Source of the DNA: CAHJWH01 sp965198905 | GTDB lineage: Bacteria; Pseudomonadota; Alphaproteobacteria; Caulobacterales; Caulobacteraceae | Length of the DNA stretch: 64,000 bases | Assembly: GCA_965198905.1 (NCBI GenBank) | Contig: OZ240678.1 | Span: forward strand, 682,001-746,000 | Direction of reading: 5' to 3' | Part shown: piece after piece, positions 43,366 through 51,830 of the stretch | Layout: every line of letters starts with the position of its first letter | Numbering within the stretch: position 1 is the stretch's first letter | The notes under the pieces: model-generated | What the model was told of the DNA's origin: nothing | The model's input: the letters and a program-made list of their open reading frames with translations, nothing else | Databases searched by the model: none | Program-made: the position numbers and the translations under genes

Positions 43366-43983
43366 ATGTGTGAGACGCACCAGCCCGATATCCCCGACCT
43401 GCTGGCGCGCAACCGCGCCTGGGCGGACGCCAAGACCGCCGCCGATCCGGGCTTCTTCAAGCGTCTCGTGGCCCAGCAGAGGCCGCCCTACCTGTGGATC
43501 GGCTGCTCCGACAGCCGGGTGCCCGCCAACGAGATCGTTGGCCTCGACCCAGGCGAGATGTTCGTTCACCGCAATGTGGCAAACCTCGCCCCGCTCCAGG
43601 ACGCCAACTTCCTGTCGGTGCTGCAGTACGCCGTGCAGGTCCTGAAGGTGCGCCACATCCTGGTGGTGGGCCACTATGGCTGCGGCGGCGTACGCGCGGC
43701 GTTGCAGGGCCTGAGGCTCGGTCTGATCGACCACTGGCTCTCGCCGATCCGGGCCCTGGCGCGGGCGAACGCCGCCGAGCTGGACGCCCTGCCGAACGAT
43801 GCGACGCGGCTGGATCGGCTGTGCGAGCTGAACGTGCTGCGCCAGGTGGACAACGTGGCCACCAACCCCTTTGTCACCGACGCCTGGGCTGAGGGGATGG
43901 CGCTGACCATCCACGGCTGGTGCTATTCCCTGGCCGACGGGCTGGTGAGGGACCTGGGCGCCACCCGGGACGGGCCGGCCTGA
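43366..43983 (+). CDS. can: Beta-class carbonic anhydrase
   Basis: A 205-residue zinc enzyme interconverting CO2 and bicarbonate. Zinc ligands are Cys47 in WIGCSDSRVP, His103 and Cys106 in VVGHYGCGGVRA; the catalytic Asp49/Arg51 pair is intact. MFVHRNVANLA is also family-typical. Divergent from the ABC ATPase gene across about 150 bases. It resembles E. coli Can in layout. Confidence 0.96.
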   Translation: MCETHQPDIPDLLARNRAWADAKTAADPGFFKRLVAQQRPPYLWIGCSDSRVPANEIVGLDPGEMFVHRNVANLAPLQDANFLSVLQYAVQVLKVRHILVVGHYGCGGVRAALQGLRLGLIDHWLSPIRALARANAAELDALPNDATRLDRLCELNVLRQVDNVATNPFVTDAWAEGMALTIHGWCYSLADGLVRDLGATRDGPA

Positions 43984-44011
43984 GCCGTCAGCCGTCCGTC
44001 GGCGCCTCGGC

Positions 44012-44539
44012 TTAGGCCTCTGGCGCCGGTTCGGGGGCGCTCACGACGTTCAGCACGTCTCCGGGTCCGGTGATCGCCAGCAAGGCCTGCAGGTCCGGCC
44101 GCGCCAGGGCGACGCACCCCTCGGTGGGCGCATAGTCGGGCTGGGCCACGTGGAGGAAGATCGCCGACCCCATGCCTGGCGCCGGCGGGTCGTCGTTGTG
44201 GCTGAGCACGCAGACCAGATCGTACAGCGCGTCCGCGCGCCACATGCGCTCGCAACTCGCCGGATAGGGCAGCCTGACCTGGCGGTTGTAGGCGGGATCG
44301 CGCGGCGCGTCGCACCAGCCGTCGTCGGGGGCCAGCGGCGCGCTGGGCAGCACCGTCACCGGCGCGCCCACCCGGTCGGCGCGATAGAGCAACCGCCGCA
44401 GCTTCCACGCCCCGAGCGGCGTCGCCCCGTCGCCTTCGCGCTTGTCGGCCGCAGCGATCACTCCGCTGCGGCCCAGAGCACACCGGACCTCTCGGCCGCC
44501 GAGCTGCAGGCGGCCATCGCTCCATGCGGTGAAGATCAA
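44012..44539 (-). CDS. L,D-transpeptidase family (YkuD) protein
   Basis: A 175-residue protein with the YkuD catalytic signature: His in AIFLHVAQPDYAPTEGCVAL and the nucleophilic Cys in the same stretch. The N-terminus (MIFTAWSDGRLQLGGREVRC) shows no signal peptide, unlike the secreted enzymes, so localisation is unclear. It may be exported by another route or act on cytoplasmic substrates. Divergent from an OmpR-type regulator gene across 56 bases. Confidence 0.8.
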   Translation of the reverse strand: MIFTAWSDGRLQLGGREVRCALGRSGVIAAADKREGDGATPLGAWKLRRLLYRADRVGAPVTVLPSAPLAPDDGWCDAPRDPAYNRQVRLPYPASCERMWRADALYDLVCVLSHNDDPPAPGMGSAIFLHVAQPDYAPTEGCVALARPDLQALLAITGPGDVLNVVSAPEPAPEA

Positions 44540-44595
44540 GCCGTGCGCCTCCCGCCCGCTTTGCGCGACGCCGGGCGCGCGCCATATGCAATGAC

Positions 44596-45282
44596 ATGGC
44601 CCAGCAGAAAACCATCCTGATCGTCGACGACGACGAGGACCTCCGCGGCGCCCTGGCCGAGCAGATCGGTGAGGAGGACGAGTTCACCACCCTCCAGGCC
44701 GACACCGCTCGCGCCGGGATCACGCGCGCCCAGGCCGATCGCCCCGACCTGATCCTGATGGACGTGGACCTGCCCGACATGGACGGCCGCCAAGCCTGCG
44801 CGGAGCTGCGCCGCGACGGGGTGACCGCGCCCATCATCATGCTGACCGCGGCCGGCGAGGACGCCGACGCCGTGGAGGGCCTGGACGCCGGCGCCGACGA
44901 CTATGTCACCAAGCCGTTCCGCTACGCCGTGCTGCTGGCCCGCATCCGCGCCCAGCTGCGCAGCCACGAACAGTCCGAGCACGCCGTCTTCCACATCGGC
45001 CCCTATACCTTCCGCCCGGCCCACAAGCTCCTCACCGACGACCGCCAGCGCAAGATCCGCCTGACGGAGAAGGAGACCAGCATCTTGAAATACCTCTACC
45101 GCGCCGGGGAGAAATCCGTCCCGCGGGAGGAGCTGCTGACCCAGGTCTGGGGCTACAACGCCGAGGTCACCACCCACACGCTCGAGACCCACATCTACCG
45201 CCTGCGCCAGAAGATCGAGCCGGAGCCGGGGTCAGCGCGGCTGCTGCTGACCGATACGGGGGGGTATCGGCTGGCGCTTTGA
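44596..45282 (+). CDS. OmpR-family response regulator
   Basis: A 228-residue regulator. The receiver domain has the acidic pair in IVDDDEDL, phosphoacceptor Asp56 in LILMDVDLPDMDG, and Lys in YVTKPFRY. The winged-helix domain has IRLTEKETSILKYLYR and THTLETHIYRLRQKIEPEP. No cognate kinase is adjacent. Divergent from the L,D-transpeptidase gene, which makes a link to envelope control possible. Confidence 0.93.
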   Translation: MAQQKTILIVDDDEDLRGALAEQIGEEDEFTTLQADTARAGITRAQADRPDLILMDVDLPDMDGRQACAELRRDGVTAPIIMLTAAGEDADAVEGLDAGADDYVTKPFRYAVLLARIRAQLRSHEQSEHAVFHIGPYTFRPAHKLLTDDRQRKIRLTEKETSILKYLYRAGEKSVPREELLTQVWGYNAEVTTHTLETHIYRLRQKIEPEPGSARLLLTDTGGYRLAL

Positions 45283-45298
45283 GGGGGTGGGTTGCAGG

Positions 45299-45411
45299 CC
45301 CCCTCGGTCACGCGTACCGCGCGACAACTCCCACAGTGGGGGAGCATCTAGGCGCAGTCCTTGATCCTCCCCCTCCGGGGGAGGTGGCGGCGAAGCCGAC
45401 GGAGGGGGCCC
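45299..45411. repeat. Palindromic repeat, CTCCCCC...GGGGGAGG family
   Basis: CTCCCACAGTGGGGGAGCAT (45329-45348) is followed by CTCCCCCTCCGGGGGAGGT (45367-45385) and the shared piece GGCGGCGAAGCCGACGG. It matches the element at 15683-15800 and lies between the convergent regulator and exonuclease III genes. Confidence 0.8.
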
Positions 45412-45418
45412 GCAGGGC

Positions 45419-46225
45419 TTAGACGTTCAAATCCACCGTCACCGGCGCATGGTCCGACGGCCGCTCCCACGCCCGCACCGCGTCGTGCACCTGCGCCGAC
45501 ACGCGCCCGTCCACCCGCGCCGCCCCCATCAGCCCCGGCGATCCCCACAGGTGGTCCAGCCTCAGGCCGCGATTGGACGCCCGGAAGTCGGCCGCGCGGT
45601 AGCTCCACCAGCTGAACAGCTTCTGCGGGTCGGGGATCGCCTCGCGCACCAGGTCGGTGAAGCCGAGGGACGCCTTCAGCTCCGCCATCGCCGCCACCTC
45701 GATGGGCGTGTGGCTGACGATCCTGGACATCTGACAGTGGCTCCAGACGTCGTGCTCGCCCGGCGCGATGTTGAAGTCGCCGGCCAGCAACAGGGGCTTG
45801 GACGGATCGCCGGCGGCCATCAAGCCGGTCAGCCTCTCATAGAAGTCCAGCTTGTGGTCGAACTTGGGATTGAGCGCCCGATCCGGGGTGTCGCCGCCGG
45901 CGGGGATGTAGAAGTTCTGCACCTCCACGCCTGCAATCACGGCCGAGACGCAGCGGGCGTGGCCCTCGCGGCAGACGTCCAGCCCCGGCGCGTCCTCGAT
46001 CGGCAGGCGCGAGGCGATAGCGACGCCGTGCCAGCCCTTCTGCCCGGCGATCGCCAGGTGCGGCAGGCCCATGTCCACGAAGGCCTGGCGCGGGAACTCG
46101 CTCTCCCGGCACTTGATCTCCTGCAGGCAGAGGACATCGGTTCCGCTCTCGGCGACGAAGCGAGCGACCTGTTCGCGCCGCAGACGGACCGAATTGATGT
46201 TCCAGGTCGCCACCCTCAGGCGCAT
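45419..46225 (-). CDS. xthA: Exodeoxyribonuclease III
   Basis: A 268-residue nuclease/AP-endonuclease of the exonuclease III family. The motifs follow in order: VATWNINSVRLR, VLCLQEIKC, NFYIPAGGDTPD, LLLAGDFNIAP and the terminal RPSDHAPVTVDL. The catalytic Glu, Asp/Asn and terminal Asp-His pair are all present. Length is normal. It acts in base excision repair. Confidence 0.96.
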   Translation of the reverse strand: MRLRVATWNINSVRLRREQVARFVAESGTDVLCLQEIKCRESEFPRQAFVDMGLPHLAIAGQKGWHGVAIASRLPIEDAPGLDVCREGHARCVSAVIAGVEVQNFYIPAGGDTPDRALNPKFDHKLDFYERLTGLMAAGDPSKPLLLAGDFNIAPGEHDVWSHCQMSRIVSHTPIEVAAMAELKASLGFTDLVREAIPDPQKLFSWWSYRAADFRASNRGLRLDHLWGSPGLMGAARVDGRVSAQVHDAVRAWERPSDHAPVTVDLNV

Positions 46226-46268
46226 CGCGCCCTCCGACCCGTCGGCGACGCCGGGGCGCAGACAATAA

Positions 46269-46300
46269 GAAGCCCAGTCGCGGGGGGACGACCGGGCTTC
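46269..46300 (-). terminator. Possible terminator hairpin downstream of lolA
   Basis: GAAGCCC (46269-46275) pairs with GGGCTTC (46294-46300), extended inward by GTCG/CGAC around one mismatch. On the minus strand it is followed by TTATTGTC. It lies about 150 bases after the lolA stop and ahead of xthA. The tail is only modestly T-rich, so the call is tentative. Confidence 0.4.
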
Positions 46301-46451
46301 AAGTTTTACCGCCTGGAACGGGAGGGGATGATCCGACCCAGGCTGGGGCTACGCGAAACATCGCGAGGCCAACGCGAGTTATAGATGCCACACTGCGACG
46401 GATTGTCAACCGAAAGATGAAGTCTCTTGCGCGTTGCATTATTGTCATAAG

Positions 46452-47075
46452 TCAGTGACGCGGGTCGCGGATGTAGAACAGGCCGGGGGCCAGACGCCCA
46501 GTCGGCGTCAGGGGGCCGAGCCGCACCTCGGTCCGCCGACCCTGAGCGTCCACCAGGTTCCAGCCGCGCAGGGCCATCGGCTGGTCGCCGAACAGCAGGG
46601 TCAGGCGTCCCGCCGCCTGGCCGCTTCGCGCGGTGATGGAGAAGCCGGCGGAGGTCTGGTCCACGCCGGTGACCGTGACCCCATGGTCGAAGCGCACCTG
46701 GCGCGCCAGCAGCACCGACAAGGGCGTACGGCCGAGAGGATATTCGTTGAAGGTCTTCAGCCGGGTGTCCGAAACGCTGACGAACTGACCGTCGGACTGG
46801 ACGAGCAGGCCGGAGGGGGGATCGTACTCGAACCGCGCCTTGCCCGGCCGCTGCAGATAGAGCGTTCCGCTGGACGTCCCACCGTTGGCGTCGCTCTGGG
46901 TGAAGCGGCCGGTGACCGACTTCAGGGTCTGCAGATAGTCGGTCGCGCGTTGCACCAGCGCCTGCTGACCGGCGTCCAGCTCCACCGCAGGGCTCGCCTG
47001 GACCGGCCGCGGCGCGGCGATGGGACCGGCGAGAGCGAGGCTCACAGCGAACGCGGACAGCAATCGTAGTCGCAT
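46452..47075 (-). CDS. lolA: Outer-membrane lipoprotein carrier protein LolA
   Basis: A 207-residue periplasmic chaperone carrying lipoproteins from the LolCDE exporter to the outer membrane. The signal peptide (LRLLSAFAVSLALAGPIAA) precedes the LolA fold: YLQTLKSVTGRFTQ, GTLYLQRPGKARFEYDPP, and LVQSDGQFVSVSD. ATG 47075 is chosen; the open frame upstream is not signal-like. The window also encodes two lipoproteins it would handle (LptE, DUF3576). Confidence 0.92.
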   Translation of the reverse strand: MRLRLLSAFAVSLALAGPIAAPRPVQASPAVELDAGQQALVQRATDYLQTLKSVTGRFTQSDANGGTSSGTLYLQRPGKARFEYDPPSGLLVQSDGQFVSVSDTRLKTFNEYPLGRTPLSVLLARQVRFDHGVTVTGVDQTSAGFSITARSGQAAGRLTLLFGDQPMALRGWNLVDAQGRRTEVRLGPLTPTGRLAPGLFYIRDPRH

Positions 47076-47254
47076 CAAGATGGGTTCCTTGGAGCCGCGA
47101 TGGGTGGCTTTTATCGCGACGAACGCCGGGCGACGAGCGTCATCGCGGCGCCCAGAGACGCTCTTTGTCGATGAGGGACGGAAGGGTTTAGGAGGAAGGC
47201 GCAATCGGTCGGGACTGAAACCCTGAAACGGCGAGGCCGGGAGCCCTGCAGACT

Positions 47255-47683
47255 ATGACCTTCCACCTGGATCCACGCCTTTCATCGGGATCGCACCTGC
47301 TGGCCCGGCTGCCGCTCTGCGAGGCGCGGCTGCAGGACGATACGCGTTATGCGTGGATCGTGCTCATCCCTGCCCGGCCCGGATTGGTGGAGCTCGCCGA
47401 CCCCACCCCCGGCGAGCGGCTGCAACTTTTGGACGAGACCCTGGCGGCGGGCGAGGCCGTGGGGGCGGCGGCGGCGGCGCTGGGACGGCCCGTGCGCAAA
47501 CTGAACCACGGCCAGCTCGGCAATCTGGTGGCACAATTACACATCCACGTCGTCGGTCGACGCGAGGATGATCCGGCGTGGCCGGGGCCGGTGTGGGGCT
47601 TCGGCGATGCCGACCCCTATACGCCGGAAGAGCTTAGCATCGCCTGCGCCGCGGCGCAGGATGTTTTGAGTCGAGTGACCTAA
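47255..47683 (+). CDS. HIT-family (histidine triad) protein
   Basis: A 142-residue nucleotide-binding protein with the triad motif in LVAQLHIHVVGRREDDPAW. The N-terminal part has WIVLIPARPGLVELADP, a common HIT segment. It is short for a full two-domain hydrolase and belongs to a clade common in alphaproteobacteria. The substrate is not predicted. Divergent from lolA. Confidence 0.85.
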   Translation: MTFHLDPRLSSGSHLLARLPLCEARLQDDTRYAWIVLIPARPGLVELADPTPGERLQLLDETLAAGEAVGAAAAALGRPVRKLNHGQLGNLVAQLHIHVVGRREDDPAWPGPVWGFGDADPYTPEELSIACAAAQDVLSRVT

Positions 47684-47694
47684 AAGGCGACGGC

Positions 47695-48255
47695 CTAACG
47701 GGGCGCACGCTTGGCCAGGATGCGCTGCAGGGTGCGCCTGTGCATGTTCAGCCGGCGGGCCGTCTCGGAGATGTTGTGGCCGCAGAGTTCATAGACCCGC
47801 TGGATGTGCTCCCAGCGCACCCTGTCGGCCGACATGGGGTTGTCGGGCGGCGCGGGGGAGCCGCCTTCCCGGGCGGCGAGCAGGGCGCGCGCGACGTCGT
47901 CCGCGTCGGCGGGCTTGGGCAGGTAGTCCACCGCCCCGGCCTTCACCGCCGCCACGGCGGTTGCGATATTGCCATATCCGGTGAGCATGACCACCCGCGC
48001 GTCCGGCCGCACGGTCTGGATCACCTCCACCACCTGCAGGCCGTTGCCGTCCTCCAGCCGCATATCCAAAACGGCGAAGGCGGGGCACTTGTCCTTCACC
48101 GCGGCGATCGCTTCCGCCACCGTGCCGACCGACACCACTTCGAGACCCCGGCTCTCCAAGGCGCGGCCGAGGCGCGTGCGCAGCGGCGCGTCGTCGTCCA
48201 GCAGCAACACCGTCTTCTCAGGCAAGGCGGCGATCGAGGCGGAGATGTCGGTCAT
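47695..48255 (-). CDS. regA: Redox response regulator RegA/ActR/PrrA
   Basis: A 186-residue regulator with a receiver domain (VLLLDDDAPLR; acceptor Asp in AVLDMRLEDGNGL; Lys in YLPKPADADD) and a Fis-type helix-turn-helix (HNISETARRLNMHRRTLQRIL) at the C-terminus. The DNA-binding helix and overall length match RegA/PrrA/ActR. It lies 85 bases downstream of the sensor regB. The pair controls redox-dependent energy and carbon metabolism in other alphaproteobacteria. Confidence 0.93.
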   Translation of the reverse strand: MTDISASIAALPEKTVLLLDDDAPLRTRLGRALESRGLEVVSVGTVAEAIAAVKDKCPAFAVLDMRLEDGNGLQVVEVIQTVRPDARVVMLTGYGNIATAVAAVKAGAVDYLPKPADADDVARALLAAREGGSPAPPDNPMSADRVRWEHIQRVYELCGHNISETARRLNMHRRTLQRILAKRAPR

Positions 48256-48340
48256 CCAGGGCTCCTGAGGTGGCCGGCGAGCTGGCCGCCAGCGTCGTCA
48301 ATATGTCGCAGGACCGGCCAGCGCAACATAAGAGGCGAGA

Positions 48341-49747
48341 TCAGGTCGCTTCGGGGGCCTCTATGCGCTCCCGCGGCCACCGCGCGGAAATGATCGCTCC
48401 ACCGCGCTTGGCGTTGCGGAACTCCACCTGCGCGCCGGTCCGCTCCAGCAGGGTCTTGGCGATGAAGAAGCCCAGCCCCATGCCCTGGTGCGACGAGCGC
48501 GAGTTTTCGCCGTGGCTGCGGGTGGTGACGTAGGGCTGGCCGAGGCGGCTCAGGACTTCGGGCGGAAAGCCCGGCCCGTCGTCGCGCACGTCGATCTGAA
48601 GCTGGCCGGCGTCGTAGTAGGCGGTGAGCTCCACCACCGACCCGGCGAAGTCGGTGGCGTTCTCCACGAATGCGGACAGCCCGTGCATGACCTCGGGCAG
48701 GCGCCGGACCTCGAGGATCGCGGCGGTGGGCGCGCAGCTGACCTGGCCGTCGATCAGGATCACCCCGCCGCGATAGGGATCGGCGATCTCGTCGAGCAGC
48801 TGGGACAGGCCCATTCGGGCGTGGTGGGCGTCGGAGGTGTCCGGCGCTTGGCCGAGCTTCTTGAGGATGTCGCGGCAGCGCGAGGCCTGGCTGATCAGCA
48901 GCTGCACATCCTCCAGCAGCTGCCCCGGCTCCAGCCCGCGGGCCATCTCCTTGGTCACGACCTGGATAGTGGCCAGGGGCGTGCCGAGCTCGTGCGCGGC
49001 GGCCGCCGCCAGTCCTCCGAGCGCCGACAGCCGCTGCTCGCGCGCCAGCACCGCCTGGGTGGCGGCGAGCGCCAGCTCCATCCGCTGGGCCTCCGCCGCC
49101 GCCTGCCAGGCATACGCCGCGGTGAAGATGATCCCCGCGGCCACGGAGACCCCCTCGCCGACCTGATAGATCCTGGGAAGCTCGAACGCTTGGCCGGGAA
49201 CCCAGGGCAGCGGGGCCGCCCAGAGGCCGAGCGCCGCCGTCGCCGCCAGCGCCAGCAGACCCAGGCCGATCGCGAAACGGACCGGCAGGGTGGCCGCCGC
49301 CACCGTCACCGGCGCGACCAGCAGCAGGATAAAGGGGTTGTCGAGCCCGCCGGTCAGGGCCAGCAGCACCGCCAGCTCCACCACGTCGAAGGCGAGCTGA
49401 AGGGCCGCCTCCCGCTCGCCGGCCAACCTGACGCCCGGCCAGGACAGGGTCACCGACAGGTTCAGCCAAGCCGCCGCCGCGATCACCACCAGACACCACG
49501 CCACCGGCACGTGGAAACCCAGCCCGTAGGCGACGAAGAGGACGGTGATCAGCTGGCCGGCGATCGCGGCCCAGCGCAGCAGCACCAGGGTCCGAAGCCT
49601 CAGGCCCCGGCGCGCCTGGGCCCAGTCCCACAGCCGCCCGTCGCCCGCGCCGCCGATCACCGGGCGCGGCGGGGTCGCTTGCCACAGGGACAGGCGAGGC
49701 CTATCGGAACGGCGCTTGGGGCTGGGGGCGTCTTGCAGCGAGGCCAT
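48341..49747 (-). CDS. regB: Redox sensor histidine kinase RegB/PrrB/ActS
   Basis: A 468-residue membrane kinase with about six N-terminal helices. The quinone-binding heptapeptide GGLDNPF is intact. The H-box is AAAAAHELGTPLATIQ, and a cysteine in SQASRCRDILKKL sits where the redox-active Cys of RegB lies. The ATPase domain has FVENATDFA and DVRDDGPGFPP. ATG 49747 is used; ATG 49759 is in frame. Its start abuts that of the divergent senC gene. Signals through RegA. Confidence 0.93.
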   Translation of the reverse strand: MASLQDAPSPKRRSDRPRLSLWQATPPRPVIGGAGDGRLWDWAQARRGLRLRTLVLLRWAAIAGQLITVLFVAYGLGFHVPVAWCLVVIAAAAWLNLSVTLSWPGVRLAGEREAALQLAFDVVELAVLLALTGGLDNPFILLLVAPVTVAAATLPVRFAIGLGLLALAATAALGLWAAPLPWVPGQAFELPRIYQVGEGVSVAAGIIFTAAYAWQAAAEAQRMELALAATQAVLAREQRLSALGGLAAAAAHELGTPLATIQVVTKEMARGLEPGQLLEDVQLLISQASRCRDILKKLGQAPDTSDAHHARMGLSQLLDEIADPYRGGVILIDGQVSCAPTAAILEVRRLPEVMHGLSAFVENATDFAGSVVELTAYYDAGQLQIDVRDDGPGFPPEVLSRLGQPYVTTRSHGENSRSSHQGMGLGFFIAKTLLERTGAQVEFRNAKRGGAIISARWPRERIEAPEAT

Positions 49748-49757
49748 CGCACCGATC

Positions 49758-50462
49758 ATGCTCGAGCAGCCAGGGGAAGTCTCCCCCGGAGAGAACGCCC
49801 AGGGTGGCCGACGCCACGCCGCAGCGAAAGCCCCTTCGCCGTCCAGGCGTTCCAGCCGGAGCTTCGCCCGCGCCGCCGGGCTCGGCGTCCTCGGATTGAT
49901 CGCCGCCGTCCTCGCTGCGGCGGTGTTGCTGCCCCGGGCGGGCGTCTCCACAGCGGTGGTCAGCAGCGGCCAAGCCTCGATCGGCGGCCCCTTCCACCTC
50001 ACCGACGCCGAAGGTCGGGCGGTGGACCAGCATGTCCTGGACGGCAAGTGGAGCGCGGTGTTCTTCGGCTACACCAACTGTCCCGACACCTGTCCCGCCA
50101 CCCTGCAGGCGCTGAACGCCGCCGCTCAGAAACTCGGCGCGGCCCGCAAGGACTTCCAGGTGGTGTTCATCTCGGTCGATCCCGCTCGGGACACCCCCGC
50201 CGAAATGAAACTGTACGACACCAGCCAGGGTTATCCGGCCGGCGGTCTTTTGGGGCTGACGGGCTCGCCCGCCCAGGTGAAGACGGTGGCGGGGGAGTAC
50301 CGCGCCTCTTACGCCAAGCAGGGCGACGGGCCGAACTACCTCATGCAGCACAGCGCCGCGATCTATCTGATGGACCCCCATGGCGGCTTCGTGAAGCCGC
50401 TGGACGAGGCGCAGGGCCCCGCAGGCTTGGCCGGTCAGATCAAGTCCGCGATGAGCGGCTGA
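49758..50462 (+). CDS. senC: SCO1/SenC copper-delivery protein
   Basis: A 234-residue protein. A basic N-terminus and membrane helix (GLGVLGLIAAVLAAAVLL) anchor it, with a thioredoxin-like domain outside. The copper-binding CxxxC is in FFGYTNCPDTCPATL, and the third ligand His is in YLMQHSAAIYLMDP. SCO1 proteins supply CuA of cytochrome oxidase. ATG 49758 is the only ATG/GTG/TTG start before the membrane helix in this frame. Divergent from regB, matching the regB-senC-regA grouping known in Rhodobacter. Confidence 0.92.
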   Translation: MLEQPGEVSPGENAQGGRRHAAAKAPSPSRRSSRSFARAAGLGVLGLIAAVLAAAVLLPRAGVSTAVVSSGQASIGGPFHLTDAEGRAVDQHVLDGKWSAVFFGYTNCPDTCPATLQALNAAAQKLGAARKDFQVVFISVDPARDTPAEMKLYDTSQGYPAGGLLGLTGSPAQVKTVAGEYRASYAKQGDGPNYLMQHSAAIYLMDPHGGFVKPLDEAQGPAGLAGQIKSAMSG

Positions 50463-50525
50463 TCGGATCGAGCCGACGAGGCGCACGCCGCCCCTCCACG
50501 CGGCGCCGCTTGAACCTTCACATGG

Positions 50526-50535
50526 ACGTATACGT
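50526..50535. promoter_or_regulatory. 10-bp perfect palindrome upstream of the PHB depolymerase gene
   Basis: ACGTATACGT reads the same on both strands and lies 48 bases ahead of the depolymerase start in a short A/T-richer leader. It might be an operator. Evidence is only the symmetry and position. Confidence 0.25.
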
Positions 50536-50582
50536 TAAGAAGTCCCGCCTAGTCTGCGGGCGACGGCTGGGACTTTTGACAT

Positions 50583-51830
50583 ATGCTTTATGGCCTGAGT
50601 GAGCTGGGTTACGACGTCGTGACGCCATGGCGTTTCGCCGCTCGCGCCGCCCGGGACTTCTGGCACTCGCCCTTCAACCCCGCCGCCGATACGCCCTGGG
50701 GCCGACAGCTCTACGCTTCGGCCGACCTGTTCGCCAACCTGACGCGACGCTACGGCAAGCCTGCATGGCGCATCGACAGCGTGGAGATCGACGGGACGCC
50801 GGTGGCGGTGACCGAGCAGGTCGCGTGGAGCTCCCCCTGGTGCAAGATGGTGCACTTCTCGCGTCATGCGTCTGACCTGCGCCGCGCCGGGCGGACCGAG
50901 CCGGAGCCGGCGATCCTGATCGTGGCCCCCATGTCGGGCCACTACGCCACGCTGTTGCGCGGCACCGTGGAGACCTTCCTGCAGGACCACGAGGTCTACG
51001 TCACCGACTGGATGAATGCGCGCGAAGTGCCGATCCTGGACGGGCGGTTCGACTTCTACGACTATATCGACCATGTCCGGGCTATGCTGCAGGCGCTAGG
51101 GCCCCGCGCCCACGTGCTGGCGGTCTGCCAGCCGGGACCGGCGACCTTGGCGGCCTGCGCGGTGATGGCGGCGGAGAACGACCCCTGCCGCCCGGCGTCC
51201 ATGACCTATATGGGCTCACCCCTCGACGCCCGACTGTCGCCCACCGCCCCCACCCGGATGGCGGAGGAAAAGCCGTTCGCCTGGTTCAAGTCCAACCTGA
51301 TCTATACGGTCCCGCCGCCGTGGGCCGGGGCCTTCCGCCGGGTCTACCCCGGTCTCGTCCAGCTCACCGCCTTCATCAGCATGAACGCCGAGCGCCACCA
51401 AGACGCCCACCGTCAATACCACGCCGATCTGGTGAAGGGCGATGGCGACCATGCCGCCAAGCACCTTGAGTTCTACGACGAATACCTGGCGGTCATGGAC
51501 TTGACGGAGGAGTTCTACCTCCAGACCATCGACATCGTCTTCCAGAGCCACCTGCTGCCCCGCGGCCTGCTGAGACACCATGGCGAGGCGGTCAGGCTCG
51601 AGGCCATCGAGGACATCGCGCTCATGACGGTGGAGGGGGAGAACGACGACATCTCAGGTGTCGGCCAGACCCAGGCGGCTCACGCCCTGTGCCCCAACCT
51701 GCCCGACGCGATGAAGGAACTCTACGTGCAGCCGCAGGTCGGCCATTACGGCGTGTTCAACGGCCGGCGGTTCCGGGAGGAGATCTATCCCAAGGTTCGC
51801 GACTTCATCGTCTCGCACGAAGCGGCGTGA
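50583..51830 (+). CDS. phaZ: Intracellular polyhydroxyalkanoate depolymerase
   Basis: A 415-residue cytoplasmic PHB-granule depolymerase. The catalytic nucleophile is Cys182 in AVCQPGPATLAA, as in Ralstonia PhaZ1 where Cys replaces Ser. VYVTDWMNAREVP precedes it. The C-terminal PHB_depo_C domain has TVEGENDDISGVGQT (Asp) and QVGHYGVFNGRRF (His). It mobilises stored PHA. Its last 26 bases overlap the end of the convergent flippase gene. Confidence 0.94.
   Translation: MLYGLSELGYDVVTPWRFAARAARDFWHSPFNPAADTPWGRQLYASADLFANLTRRYGKPAWRIDSVEIDGTPVAVTEQVAWSSPWCKMVHFSRHASDLRRAGRTEPEPAILIVAPMSGHYATLLRGTVETFLQDHEVYVTDWMNAREVPILDGRFDFYDYIDHVRAMLQALGPRAHVLAVCQPGPATLAACAVMAAENDPCRPASMTYMGSPLDARLSPTAPTRMAEEKPFAWFKSNLIYTVPPPWAGAFRRVYPGLVQLTAFISMNAERHQDAHRQYHADLVKGDGDHAAKHLEFYDEYLAVMDLTEEFYLQTIDIVFQSHLLPRGLLRHHGEAVRLEAIEDIALMTVEGENDDISGVGQTQAAHALCPNLPDAMKELYVQPQVGHYGVFNGRRFREEIYPKVRDFIVSHEAA

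Noticed and set aside
48488..50602. 704-codon open frame on the plus strand across regB
   Set aside because: Its translation is low-complexity Arg/Gln/Gly sequence, antisense to clear RegB and overlapping senC in another frame; typical of high-GC shadow frames.
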